Source: a virus
Virus record (IMG/VR): IMGVR_UViG_3300010430_000024
Span: 1 to 64,000 of that record
Length of the DNA stretch: 64,000 bases
Strand: one strand, 5' to 3'
This document shows, piece by piece, positions 28,523 through 35,214 of the stretch. A program made the position numbers and the translations under genes. Each line of letters opens with the position of its first letter. Position 1 is the first letter of the stretch. Under the pieces are notes generated by a model, which worked only from the letters and a program-made list of their open reading frames with translations, was not told the DNA's origin and made no database searches.

Positions 28523-29044
28523 TTATCTCCATCCCTTGAGACCGTCCTCATCTTCTCGTATGCGCTCTCTTGGTGTGTAGGCTGTCGAGTAGTAGTCAGG
28601 CTCGTACACCTTGTCAGCAACGATCACATCATCTCCCAGTGAGTTCACGCAGCTCCAGTACTCACGCTGCTGAGTGCTCTGTGAGCATTGCTGCTCTAAG
28701 GGGCTTTTGGTCCTATCCTGTGCCAGTGTTCCCTCAGTGAGGTGCTCTGGGTTCTCTATACGGTATCCTGATGCCAGTGACACCATGTTAGGTGTGTCTG
28801 CTTGCATAGGGGCTAGGGCTTTACTTGCGTGTCTTGCCAACCAACTGTAGAACTTCTTGATTGTGACCGTCTCATACTCAGGACCAATGTACCTGATGTT
28901 GTTGCCCATGATCTCGAAGATTGATGGACCATAGAACTGCTTGCCACTGGGTATCGAGATCATCTTCTGTCCCGGTATCCACAGTCCAGCTGCGGTCATC
29001 ACACCACCTGCCATCAGTCCCTTCAGTAAGTCTCGTCTGTTCAT
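28523..29044 (-). CDS. Tat-signal protein, unknown
   Basis: A 173-residue protein with a twin-arginine signal at its start: MNRRDLLKGLMAGGVMTAAG, matching the RRxxLK rule followed by a hydrophobic stretch. Afterwards comes SIPSGKQFYGPSIFEIMGNNI and a Gln/Ser-rich C-terminal part. In the Tat pathway such proteins are exported folded. The gene overlaps its upstream neighbour by ATGA (29041-29044). A phage gene with a Tat signal is unusual; see the companion at 29225-29467. Confidence 0.6.
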   Translation of the reverse strand: MNRRDLLKGLMAGGVMTAAGLWIPGQKMISIPSGKQFYGPSIFEIMGNNIRYIGPEYETVTIKKFYSWLARHASKALAPMQADTPNMVSLASGYRIENPEHLTEGTLAQDRTKSPLEQQCSQSTQQREYWSCVNSLGDDVIVADKVYEPDYYSTAYTPRERIREDEDGLKGWR

Positions 29045-29223
29045 TCCATAAATTCCCGGTACATCCTGTCCAGCAACTCCTGATCACTCTCCCTCCAGAT
29101 GAAGGGCTTTGTGTACGGTGCGCCAGTGATCTTGATGTGCATCTCCTTGGCTGTCTCGATCATGGCGTGCTTCATCGCGTCCTTGATCCGCATCTCTTCG
29201 TATCCGTGGTTACCGTTCACCAT
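29041..29223 (-). CDS. Small hypothetical protein between Tat-signal genes
   Basis: A 60-residue, charged, helical protein (YEEMRIKDAMKHAMIETAKE, then DQELLDRMYREFME). Its stop overlaps the start of the 173-residue Tat-signal protein, and its ATG is one base after the stop of the 80-residue Tat protein, so three genes are coupled. Function unknown. Confidence 0.5.
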   Translation of the reverse strand: MVNGNHGYEEMRIKDAMKHAMIETAKEMHIKITGAPYTKPFIWRESDQELLDRMYREFME

Positions 29224-29224
29224 G

Positions 29225-29467
29225 TTATTCCATCACCCTCATTCCAACTACTTCTCGTGTCTCCATCATGGACTTAGCTAATGCCTTCGCATAGCGGTCG
29301 CTGATATCACCGTACAGACCCTCATCGATCTCTTCCTCGGTGATTGTGTACGCCAGCTTCACGCTTTTACGACCGAACTCTGGGAACTTCGGTGCCAGCT
29401 TTGATGCCATGGCGACCGTGGCAACACCTGCCACCAGTCCCTGCATAAATTTGCGTCTACTTAGCAT
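29225..29467 (-). CDS. Tat signal fused to a capsid-protein fragment
   Basis: An 80-residue protein in two parts. Residues 1-25 are a Tat signal (MLSRRKFMQGLVAGVATVAM). Residues 38-76 (YTITEEEIDEGLYGDI, then RYAKALAKSMMETREVVG) align with the major capsid protein block LTEEAEEDGLYG...YSKALARSM...TKEVKG. So a conserved capsid segment has been placed behind an export signal. Residue-by-residue similarity is visible by eye; whether it is exported and why is unknown. Confidence 0.65.
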   Translation of the reverse strand: MLSRRKFMQGLVAGVATVAMASKLAPKFPEFGRKSVKLAYTITEEEIDEGLYGDISDRYAKALAKSMMETREVVGMRVME

Positions 29468-29720
29468 ACGTCCAGTCTTCTGCCATCAGGTCACCCTGAG
29501 ATGCCAGCCACGGCACAATGGTCCCTTGAGCGTTACGGATATCTATGTGTGGCAGGTAATTGATCACAGTGCCCTCTGGGTAGATGCCAAGCAGTGGTGG
29601 TCTGTCCACCGTGAACGTACTGCCCGGCACAAGAAAGATGAACTGGTCTGCACCATTCCATCCCTCTCTGGTCATCCTGTTGCCTTCTTTGATCTCAAAT
29701 AGTGCGTCTGAAAAATCCAT
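29457..29720 (-). CDS. DUF2829 protein, Tad2-like anti-Thoeris candidate
   Basis: About 87 residues; start ATG at 29720 with SD GGAG seven bases upstream. The sequence follows the DUF2829 pattern: FSDALFEIKEGNRMTREGWNG, then FIFLVPGSTFTVDRPPLL, and the closing DGTIVPWLAS-type block, here AQGTIVPWLASQGDLMAEDW. Family members include Tad2, which sequesters the cyclic ADP-ribose signal of the Thoeris defence. Family membership is clear by eye; anti-Thoeris activity is inferred. It lies among accessory genes. Confidence 0.75.
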   Translation of the reverse strand: MDFSDALFEIKEGNRMTREGWNGADQFIFLVPGSTFTVDRPPLLGIYPEGTVINYLPHIDIRNAQGTIVPWLASQGDLMAEDWTYAK

Positions 29721-29898
29721 CATCTTTCTCCACTTTGGTAGCTCTATCAATTACTGCAATCGTCTCTGCTGATATACCACGCATCCTAACGAACTGTGAC
29801 ATCTCCTTGAGTGCTTCGGCCTGTTCCCTAACCAAAGGACGTGAGGCTTTCACCTCATTGCGTAGCTCTCGCTCGCTCATCTTGTCAGGGTTCTTCAT
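29695..29898 (-). CDS. Hypothetical helical protein
   Basis: About 67 residues from the ATG at 29898 (SD GGAG nine bases upstream; the upstream in-frame ATG at 29919 contains that SD and is unlikely). It is charged and coiled-coil-like (ERELRNEVKASRPLVREQA, then EALKEMSQFVRMRG). Its stop overlaps the DUF2829 gene by 26 bases. No function can be named. Confidence 0.5.
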   Translation of the reverse strand: MKNPDKMSERELRNEVKASRPLVREQAEALKEMSQFVRMRGISAETIAVIDRATKVEKDDGFFRRTI

Positions 29899-30271
29899 GC
29901 GCCTCTCTCCTTGCCTCAATCATTGGTCCGATGTTGCCCTTGCCGACGACTTCCGTGTACCGCATAGTCCTCCCCGAAGCGTGATCAAGCACTTCGTTGC
30001 GCTCTGCGTGGTACGTTCGCACTCTTCCTGCATCCTTACGACGCGCATTAGGTCTCTCGTAGTGGGAGAGTAATCGAGCAGCCAGATGATTGAACGCAGT
30101 TCTCTGATTTGTGACACGGCTTTTGCTGGCTGTTCCAATAGCTGTGATACCAGTGTCACGATGCGTGATTCGGCAGCAGTTTTCGTGTTTATTTCTGTGT
30201 TGTCCACCGCTTCCCTCCCCGGAGTACCACTCCAGTTTGAAATCTTTTTTTGTGAGGTGTAGCTCATCCAT
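29885..30271 (-). CDS. Stand-alone GGQ release-factor domain protein
   Basis: A 128-residue protein with the catalytic GGQ of class I release factors (EGSGGQHRNKHENCCRITH, GGQ at about residues 22-24). The usual continuation follows: TGITAIG, then SRVTNQRTAFNHLAARLL and RVRTYHAERNEVLDH, parallel to the RTYNFPQxRVTDH end of RF domains. It lacks the stop-codon recognition domains of RF1/RF2, so it resembles ArfB/PrfH-type peptidyl-tRNA hydrolases acting on ribosomes. The catalytic motif is intact. Substrate is unknown. Confidence 0.8.
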   Translation of the reverse strand: MDELHLTKKDFKLEWYSGEGSGGQHRNKHENCCRITHRDTGITAIGTASKSRVTNQRTAFNHLAARLLSHYERPNARRKDAGRVRTYHAERNEVLDHASGRTMRYTEVVGKGNIGPMIEARREAHEEP

Positions 30272-30678
30272 TAGTCAATCGTCACACTCAGGTCATCAAT
30301 GCCTGCTGGTGCTGCCAGCAGGGTGCCAGTTACCACAGCATCGACTGAGCGCCTGTCTGCTGTGTCCACAACTGTAGCCTTGAACGCATAGGTGCCTGCG
30401 GTTAGGTTGTCCACCACGAACGTCTGAGGGACATCTGAGGCAACTACGACAACAGGGCTATAGTTCGCCCCACCATCAGCACTCATGCTGATCTCAGTTC
30501 CCATGATCTCGCTCACGTCCAATGCTACGCCGTCTTCGCGAGTCGTTGGTAGTGTCCAGTTCAGTGTCGCTCTTCCCATCTCAATCTCCAGTGTCATGTT
30601 ACTGACAGGCATCGGCCTGTCGTTGATAAGTCCCAGCAGCCTCAATAGCCACCGAACAAGTTTTAGCCACCAGCTCAT
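30271..30678 (-). CDS. FN3-like protein with N-terminal hydrophobic helix
   Basis: A 135-residue protein. Residues 1-20 (MSWWLKLVRWLLRLLGL) are amphipathic or membrane-associating. The rest is an Ig/FN3-like beta domain (RATLNWTLPTTREDG, then VDNLTAGTYAFKATVVD). It overlaps the next gene. A similar FN3-type domain occurs in the upstream gene, so the two may be partners on the cell surface or virion. No known function. Confidence 0.5.
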   Translation of the reverse strand: MSWWLKLVRWLLRLLGLINDRPMPVSNMTLEIEMGRATLNWTLPTTREDGVALDVSEIMGTEISMSADGGANYSPVVVVASDVPQTFVVDNLTAGTYAFKATVVDTADRRSVDAVVTGTLLAAPAGIDDLSVTID

Positions 30679-31214
30679 GCGCAGTCAGCGACTACCAGTG
30701 GCTTGGGTATTACTCCCGATGACCAGCTCACACTGGTTGTCGGAACTGCATATTTTCCATTTACATTCTGGTTGACGATGCACTCAACATCAGCACTGAC
30801 CGTGCCTACTGGCAGCAACCAAAATCCATTCGCAATCGATACAGGCTGGTACACCATCGCACCCATTGCTGCGGTGAACGTGGTGACCGTTTTCTCTGCC
30901 TTGCCTGAAACTCGCGACTCTTCGCCGTCTGTCGTGTACGACGTTGCCACGTACTGGTAATCACCGGGGAGTTTTCCATTTAAGGTCACTGTCGTGGTCG
31001 CTGGATCGTCAATTTCAGCCACTAACTGCCATATTCGGGTGCCAGCCAGAGTGGTCAGCGGTCCAGCATCAGTGCATTGTTCCTGCCCTGTTGGGTTGGT
31101 CCAGTCCAGTATCACGTCATCAGCAAGTGCTTCCTTGACGCAGTACGCAAAATACAACACCACTCCCACGGCAATCAGGGTTGGAAACCATAGGCTGTCG
31201 AAGAACTTTTTCAT
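30675..31214 (-). CDS. Membrane-anchored FN3-like protein
   Basis: About 179 residues from the ATG at 31214. The N-terminus MKKFFDSLWFPTLIAVGVVL is a positively charged membrane anchor or signal peptide. The body contains an FN3-like domain (LDWTNPTGQEQC, LNGKLPGDYQYVATSYTTDG) followed by a second beta region with two Cys. It is preceded and followed by similar small envelope genes. Role unknown; superinfection exclusion is possible but unsupported. Confidence 0.5.
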   Translation of the reverse strand: MKKFFDSLWFPTLIAVGVVLYFAYCVKEALADDVILDWTNPTGQEQCTDAGPLTTLAGTRIWQLVAEIDDPATTTVTLNGKLPGDYQYVATSYTTDGEESRVSGKAEKTVTTFTAAMGAMVYQPVSIANGFWLLPVGTVSADVECIVNQNVNGKYAVPTTSVSWSSGVIPKPLVVADCA

Positions 31215-31402
31215 GAGCTGCACTGGCACTCATCAATCCTCAGATCGAGGAACACTGCATCCCATGTGGTCACTGGTGTATCGCAGAACTTGTTGTAGCT
31301 GGCTGCTTCGTTGTGTGCCATGAACCACACCATCAACACCAAGAATGAAATCATGCCAGCAAACATCAGCGGCACCAGTATTCTGTCATCACTTAGTCTC
31401 AT
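31211..31402 (-). CDS. Small single-pass membrane protein
   Basis: About 63 residues from the ATG at 31402. One transmembrane helix (ILVPLMFAGMISFLVLMVWF) is followed by a short outside segment with three Cys. Its stop overlaps the next start. Small membrane proteins are common near phage lysis or exclusion genes; function here unknown. Confidence 0.5.
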   Translation of the reverse strand: MRLSDDRILVPLMFAGMISFLVLMVWFMAHNEAASYNKFCDTPVTTWDAVFLDLRIDECQCSS

Positions 31403-31584
31403 TTCGGCACCTCCAAGCACTGAGCCACAAGCGCATACTTGTAGGTCTGTTTCGCCTTCGGGTTTGCTTCAGTCAGGCTCTCTGCTGCTGCCTGACAATC
31501 CTCCATCGTCTTGAAGCCCTCGATCCTCTGTGGATCGGTTACGCCGTTGTTCACCATCACCCAGAACAGCAGTATTACTTTCAT
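31399..31584 (-). CDS. Small exported protein
   Basis: About 61 residues from the ATG at 31584 (MKVILLFWVMVNNGV). The N-terminus is hydrophobic like a short signal peptide, and the mature part is helical and Ala/Gln-rich with two Cys (MEDCQAAAESLTEANPK, then VAQCLEV). Couples to the membrane protein downstream by overlap. Unrecognised. Confidence 0.45.
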   Translation of the reverse strand: MKVILLFWVMVNNGVTDPQRIEGFKTMEDCQAAAESLTEANPKAKQTYKYALVAQCLEVPK

Positions 31585-31665
31585 CCTCTTCCCCTGTTGA
31601 CAACAGACAGCACTCCGCTTCGTCACATGCGTCACTACACGGAATGCTACCCGTTGCGTAACACA

Positions 31666-32376
31666 TTAGCTGTGATCAGCCTCTGTGGTGTCGCTGTTTA
31701 GGACCACCGAGGATGCAGACTTCAGAGTTTCTTCTGGGTCTACACTGTCAGGGTCCAGTCCAGCATCGTGGTAGAACGACTGTGTTGCTCCTGCTGCCCC
31801 ACCAACGGACGTATTGCAAGCGTACGTCGATGTTGCCTGTGCAAGATTCATCATAGCCGCGCCTCTCAAATTACTTGAGAAGTTCGCCACGTTGCCAATG
31901 CCAAAGTCATAGCCAGCGTTCCACGCTTGTTCACCTTCACCGAGGTATACAAACGTCCAGCCTCTCTTCTTCTCCAGCCTTTTGACCATGTTCTTGATGC
32001 GTTCCTGATTGTATTGACTCGAAGCGTTCTCGTAGCCATCAGTGTGAACAACGAACAGGACCTTAGCTTCTTTCGGAAGACGCTCTTTTGTCTTCTTGAT
32101 CAGCATACCCATTGCGTCGTAAAGCGGAGTACCACCACAAGGCTGGTACTGATCCATCGTCAGCGCGTAGCACTCTTTCACCTTACGGTTTTTGAATACC
32201 TTGCGAAGATATGGAATACCCGGACGTGCATCAAATTTGTAGAGCGAGATAAAGCATCGCTTCGTCTCTTTCTTCAGGTTTGAAACATAGTCGTTGAAGG
32301 AGTCAATCACAGATTTGCGATGACACCCCATGGAACCGCTTTCATCAAGCAGCATTACTACATGCGTTTTTTGCAT
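31666..32376 (-). CDS. von Willebrand A domain protein
   Basis: About 236 residues from the ATG at 32376 (SD GGAG, six bases). The metal-binding MIDAS motif DxSxS is present (VMLLDESGSMG, residues 11-15), with the later Thr in CGGTPLYDAM and Asp in HTDG. vWA domains bind partner proteins in a Mg-dependent way. The C-terminal 60 residues are Ala/Ser-rich. It overlaps its upstream neighbour by about 30 bases. Its target is unknown; the Ro60 gene at 47578 carries a second vWA domain. Confidence 0.7.
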   Translation of the reverse strand: MQKTHVVMLLDESGSMGCHRKSVIDSFNDYVSNLKKETKRCFISLYKFDARPGIPYLRKVFKNRKVKECYALTMDQYQPCGGTPLYDAMGMLIKKTKERLPKEAKVLFVVHTDGYENASSQYNQERIKNMVKRLEKKRGWTFVYLGEGEQAWNAGYDFGIGNVANFSSNLRGAAMMNLAQATSTYACNTSVGGAAGATQSFYHDAGLDPDSVDPEETLKSASSVVLNSDTTEADHS

Positions 32377-32707
32377 GGTCATCTCCAGACAGAGACAGCT
32401 TGAACGCTGCCTCAATAGTTGGCAGAGAAGTTATGGCCTCTGCCGTGCCATATCTCTTGACCATCCTACAGACCTCACTGAAGTCCGACATCCGCGTGAA
32501 TCTGTCGTGACTACAACACGACTGCCAGTCTCTTCCCCTGCAAATCTGGTACGCCAGTTGCGACCGTCTTGCAGCAGCACGCACGACCGTTTTCCGGTGG
32601 TGCTGAAGATTCCATTTCGCCATGCCATGGAGCTTGCTTTCTTCCTTTCGGATGGTCCTCGCCTCATCAGCGAGGTTCTTGATTTTGATCTTGAGTTCAA
32701 TGCTCAT
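32345..32707 (-). CDS. Conserved phage hypothetical protein
   Basis: A 120-residue helical protein, MSIELKIKIKNLADEARTIR, then HHRKTVVRAAARRSQLAYQ. The pattern (charged N-terminal helix, Arg-rich centre, LAYQICRGRDW) matches a family of phage hypothetical proteins of about this length. It has AAGGGA as a ribosome site about nine bases before the ATG. No function is known to me. Confidence 0.55.
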   Translation of the reverse strand: MSIELKIKIKNLADEARTIRKEESKLHGMAKWNLQHHRKTVVRAAARRSQLAYQICRGRDWQSCCSHDRFTRMSDFSEVCRMVKRYGTAEAITSLPTIEAAFKLSLSGDDHAKNACSNAA

Positions 32708-32724
32708 TTTAATGTCCCTTGATA

Positions 32725-32752
32725 GATTAAAGTTTTTAGCGTTTTTCTTTAA
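32725..32752. repeat. Inverted repeat in the leader of the gene at 32345-32707
   Basis: GATTAAAG (32725-32732) and CTTTAATC (32745-32752) are perfect 8-bp arms separated by 12 bases. The element lies upstream of the start codon, in the transcribed leader or promoter of the minus-strand gene. It could be an operator or an mRNA hairpin. The rest of 32753-32931 contains only short hairpins such as AGGGGTG/CACCCCT and nothing I can name. Confidence 0.4.
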
Positions 32753-32931
32753 TCTGGGACGGGCGGCGCTCTACATTCAGTTCATCTCTGTATCCTCAGT
32801 TGTAAGTACCGCCGATAAGGGGTGCACTACCACCCCTCATCGACTTGAGGGCATCATCACCCCCTTACGGACATTCTATTTTTTTCTCGGAGCTGAATGT
32901 CTAAGGCGCTCCACTTCGGTGTACACGGATT

Positions 32932-33006
32932 TGGACCCGCTGCCGGGAGTCGAACCCGGTCTCTCCGCTTTGAAAGGCGTTGACACTCCACAGTGCCTTC
33001 AGCGAG
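32932..33006 (-). tRNA. tRNA or tRNA-like gene with UCA in the anticodon position
   Basis: Read on the minus strand it has a 7-bp acceptor (CTCGCTG/CAGCGGG, one G-U), D stem GGCA/TGTC, a perfect T arm (CCGGG-TTCGACT-CCCGG), discriminator T and an encoded CCA. Canonical numbering puts TCA at positions 34-36, which would read UGA. The anticodon stem is poor (ACGCC against GCGGA; three of five pairs fail); a shifted register gives a 3-bp stem and an 8-base loop. So this could be a suppressor or frameshift tRNA, a decayed tRNA, or a tRNA mimic. No spacer is seen before the operator at 33024. Confidence 0.6.
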
Positions 33007-33023
33007 TTAATGTACTTTGTACT

Positions 33024-33052
33024 TTACCACATAGTGTGAACTAATTCACACT
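33024..33052. promoter_or_regulatory. Operator-like site, palindromic copy
   Basis: TTACCACATAGTGTGAA is followed by a perfect palindrome, AGTGTGAA-CTAA-TTCACACT (33033-33052). It belongs to a motif that recurs at five other intergenic places in the window. Here it lies between the tRNA-like gene and the minus-strand gene ending at 33059. No clear promoter boxes accompany it. Confidence 0.5.
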
Positions 33053-33058
33053 ATCTGA

Positions 33059-33370
33059 TCATTGTCCTGCCATGATCCTGAGTATCTCTTTGGTGTCCTC
33101 TTCGACAAGTTCAACCTGCTCACTGACACGTCCGATCTCAGTCCTCGCTCCAGTGATTGCGTTCGTGTTCGTTTGGATTGCGCCAGTCATCTGCACGATG
33201 GCTGGTTGCTCCAGTGTCTGTGTCTTGATGGCTTTGGATATCTTCGCATCCAACCATAGCTCGCTGTAGCCAAACATCAGCCCAACAACCACACCATAAA
33301 TAGGCCAACCCTTGATCATCATCTTGATGATCTCAGCCAGCCTGTCTACTGCTTGATCTTCGTTGCTCAT
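33059..33370 (-). CDS. Membrane protein with coiled-coil tail
   Basis: A 103-residue protein with one transmembrane helix (WPIYGVVVGLMFGYSELWL, about residues 22-40) and a C-terminal heptad region (NTNAITGARTEIGRVSEQVE). The gene follows the YadA-like gene with a 4-base overlap. Such small membrane proteins can act as holin accessory or exclusion proteins; no direct evidence. Confidence 0.5.
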   Translation of the reverse strand: MSNEDQAVDRLAEIIKMMIKGWPIYGVVVGLMFGYSELWLDAKISKAIKTQTLEQPAIVQMTGAIQTNTNAITGARTEIGRVSEQVELVEEDTKEILRIMAGQ

Positions 33371-34317
33371 TCATCAGGTTCCTTGTCTTCCCCTTTGTTA
33401 TAACGAGCATCGAGACGGCGCTTAAATTGTGCGCGGATATCGGATTGCTTTTTCTCTTCAGCTTCCTGCGCGGCCCGAAGAGCTGCCGCTTCCTGCTTTA
33501 GTCGATCAATGTCTTCATCGTCAGTCTCGTGCTTTGCTATCTCCAGCTTCAGCTCTTCAATTAAGCTCTGCTGTTGGGAGTGACGATACTCACCAAGCTC
33601 GACAGCTTCCTCAAACTCTTCTTTCTGCACTGCTTGTGCCATTAGGTCACTGTACTCAGCCTCATCTATCTGGATCATCCCAGTAGGCACTGGTGCTGGT
33701 TGGATGGGTTCGGGTTCAGGGGCGATGGTCGGCATCTCTATGCGCCGACTCCCACCAAACTCAAACCCAAAGCTACCTCGTACTGCTGTCTCGTCACCAG
33801 CTCTACCGACTGATAGTGTCAGTGCAGAGTTGCGTTCGTTATCGAACATGTACGCATAGCCAACACCAACACCTGTCGTGTTGTTGATTTTTGCCCCACT
33901 AAAGGTAATGCGCTGAGTCTGGTCCTGCGGCAAAAATACCTGCATGGCTGTCTGTGCTGCTAACGCATCACGTGCTGACTGAATCCATTTATTGTGGATG
34001 TTGAATGTGTTGTTGGTGTTAGTGATCCACTCTGTTGGAACCACACCATCCTTGCCGTCAATGCCGTCGCGTCCGTCTTTACCATCAATGCCATCAATAC
34101 CGTCAATGCCGTCGCGTCCGTCCTGCCCATCAGCACCATCAGCACCATCAGCGCCATCCTCGCCTTCATAGCCGCAACCATGCTCCAAGAATCGTGGGTG
34201 GTCACACTCTTCCCAGTCTGTTGCGTACGCTGCTGACGTGGTAAACATAAACCACGCAACCAACATCAACGCGCCGAGACTAAGCCCCGTCGTCGTCTTC
34301 ATCAATCCCGTCATCAT
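33367..34317 (-). CDS. Secreted collagen-repeat protein with YadA-like beta-barrel segment
   Basis: About 316 residues from the ATG at 34317 (GAGG six bases upstream). An N-terminal signal peptide (LSLGALMLVAWFMF, cleavage near AYA) is followed by DGADGADGQDGRDGIDG collagen triplets. Then comes a region like the outer-membrane anchor of trimeric autotransporters (TGVGVGYAYMFDNERNSALT, then VRGSFGFEFG), and a C-terminal coiled coil (KLEIAKHETDDEDIDRLKQE). In YadA the anchor is C-terminal; here it is internal. It probably sits in the host outer membrane. Which side the tail faces is unknown. Confidence 0.65.
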   Translation of the reverse strand: MMTGLMKTTTGLSLGALMLVAWFMFTTSAAYATDWEECDHPRFLEHGCGYEGEDGADGADGADGQDGRDGIDGIDGIDGKDGRDGIDGKDGVVPTEWITNTNNTFNIHNKWIQSARDALAAQTAMQVFLPQDQTQRITFSGAKINNTTGVGVGYAYMFDNERNSALTLSVGRAGDETAVRGSFGFEFGGSRRIEMPTIAPEPEPIQPAPVPTGMIQIDEAEYSDLMAQAVQKEEFEEAVELGEYRHSQQQSLIEELKLEIAKHETDDEDIDRLKQEAAALRAAQEAEEKKQSDIRAQFKRRLDARYNKGEDKEPDE

Positions 34318-34423
34318 CAAAGTCCTCGTCGTATTGATAGCACTGTGCAGTCGCCAGCACCTCAATAAGTTTCTCCAACGCTGGGCTTACCTCCAGCTTT
34401 ATCGTTATCGTCACATCGCTCAT
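34280..34423 (-). CDS. Small acidic protein overlapping its neighbours
   Basis: A 47-residue gene (MSDVTITIKLEVSPALEKLI, with an acidic C-terminus DDDGIDEDDDGA). Its ATG overlaps the stop of the upstream gene (ATGA at 34420-34423), and its 3' end overlaps the collagen-gene start by 38 bases. The overlap and good start support translation. Unknown function. Confidence 0.5.
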   Translation of the reverse strand: MSDVTITIKLEVSPALEKLIEVLATAQCYQYDEDFDDDGIDEDDDGA

Positions 34424-34617
34424 ACGAGACGTTCCTGAACGCCTTCATACTGAAGGTGGTTGTCCACCTTCTCGCGACTCACGAACTCGTGCTTCCACAG
34501 TTTCCTCAGCGCCTTCTGGGCTGAGCTGTAGCTCGTCCGATACCTTGTCGTCGCTCCCCGTATGGTCAACTTCATACCGGGCGTTAAGTCCTGAATAATC
34601 TGATCCTCTATCGCCAT
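34420..34617 (-). CDS. Small winged-helix-like protein
   Basis: About 65 residues from the ATG at 34617, with GGAGG eight bases upstream. The sequence TTRYRTSYSSAQKALRKLWK, then HEFVSREKVDNHLQYEG reads like a winged helix-turn-helix with a wing. It overlaps the preceding gene by 173 bases in another frame. It may be a small regulator; assignment is by pattern only. Confidence 0.5.
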   Translation of the reverse strand: MAIEDQIIQDLTPGMKLTIRGATTRYRTSYSSAQKALRKLWKHEFVSREKVDNHLQYEGVQERLV

Positions 34618-34846
34618 CAGTCCATCCTCCGATGCTTGATTCTGGCAGCTGCACAAAGCGGTAAAACTCCAGCAGTGGCAGGGTTATAAATTTGCGCTCG
34701 CCACTGGTTAGTTCAACCCTGACCCATAAAATCTGAGGGTTCGGCACAGCGCCCTTTGGATATACCAAGTCGCAGGATGTCACCTGCTCAGCACCAAAGG
34801 CTTGGTGCCGACATAACTCGTCAAGTTTGATTGTGTACCCGGTCAA
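34445..34846 (-). CDS. Hypothetical protein sharing DNA with the next gene
   Basis: The frame is open from 34930, but the best start is a TTG at 34846 overlapping the stop of the small membrane protein (TTGA); an ATG at 34930 is the alternative. It has CRHQAFGAEQVTSCDLVYPK, then RVELTSGERKFITLPLLEFY, a compact beta-rich region. Its last 57 codons overlap the winged-helix-like gene, so either the overlap is real or the end is in another frame. Unrecognised. Confidence 0.45.
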   Translation of the reverse strand: MTGYTIKLDELCRHQAFGAEQVTSCDLVYPKGAVPNPQILWVRVELTSGERKFITLPLLEFYRFVQLPESSIGGWTDGDRGSDYSGLNARYEVDHTGSDDKVSDELQLSPEGAEETVEARVRESREGGQPPSV

Positions 34847-34947
34847 GGATGCCCACCAGTGAACGCTGTCATCAGCGCTGGAACAAATATCATGCCCAGT
34901 ATCAACAATACTAAGCCAGCAATGAGCCACTTAAATCCTGTTCGCAT
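34843..34947 (-). CDS. 34-residue single-pass membrane peptide
   Basis: MRTGFKWLIAGLVLLILGMI, then a short Pro/Thr tail ending GGHP. SD GGAG lies eight bases before the ATG at 34947. It is a single hydrophobic helix with a basic start, like small phage membrane peptides. Its stop overlaps the proposed TTG start of the next gene. Confidence 0.5.
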   Translation of the reverse strand: MRTGFKWLIAGLVLLILGMIFVPALMTAFTGGHP

Positions 34948-34974
34948 AGTTTTTCTCCTGATAAACCAGTGTAC

Positions 34975-35214
34975 TTAGTTTGGCACGACTATTCCAGATG
35001 GCTTGTCCTTGACCTGCTCCTTGAGTGCCGCTCTGGCTTCATCCTCGAACGTGCTTCGCAGGATCGTCAGGAACTTGTACACCGTGTACTGAGCCTCGGT
35101 CAGGTCTTCCACGTCCTCTGGTAAAAGCTCTCCCTCTGGTAACCCAAAGTCAGCGCCATACTCCAGAGCGTCCTGCCCCTCTACATCCTTCACCATCAAA
35201 TAACATTCAGCCAC
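34975..35214 (-). CDS. Small acidic helical protein
   Basis: A 79-residue protein (MAECYLMVKDVEGQDALEYG, then LTEAQYTVYKFLTILRSTFE). It is acidic and starts inside the 3' end of TerS, overlapping by eight bases. Its coupling to TerS suggests a packaging-linked role, but there is no family evidence. Confidence 0.55.
   Translation of the reverse strand: MAECYLMVKDVEGQDALEYGADFGLPEGELLPEDVEDLTEAQYTVYKFLTILRSTFEDEARAALKEQVKDKPSGIVVPN

Noticed and set aside
32932-33006. UGA recoded as sense across the phage
   Set aside because: Many genes end in TGA with overlapping starts (for example ATGA at 4574, 10974, 21452), so TGA works as a stop.
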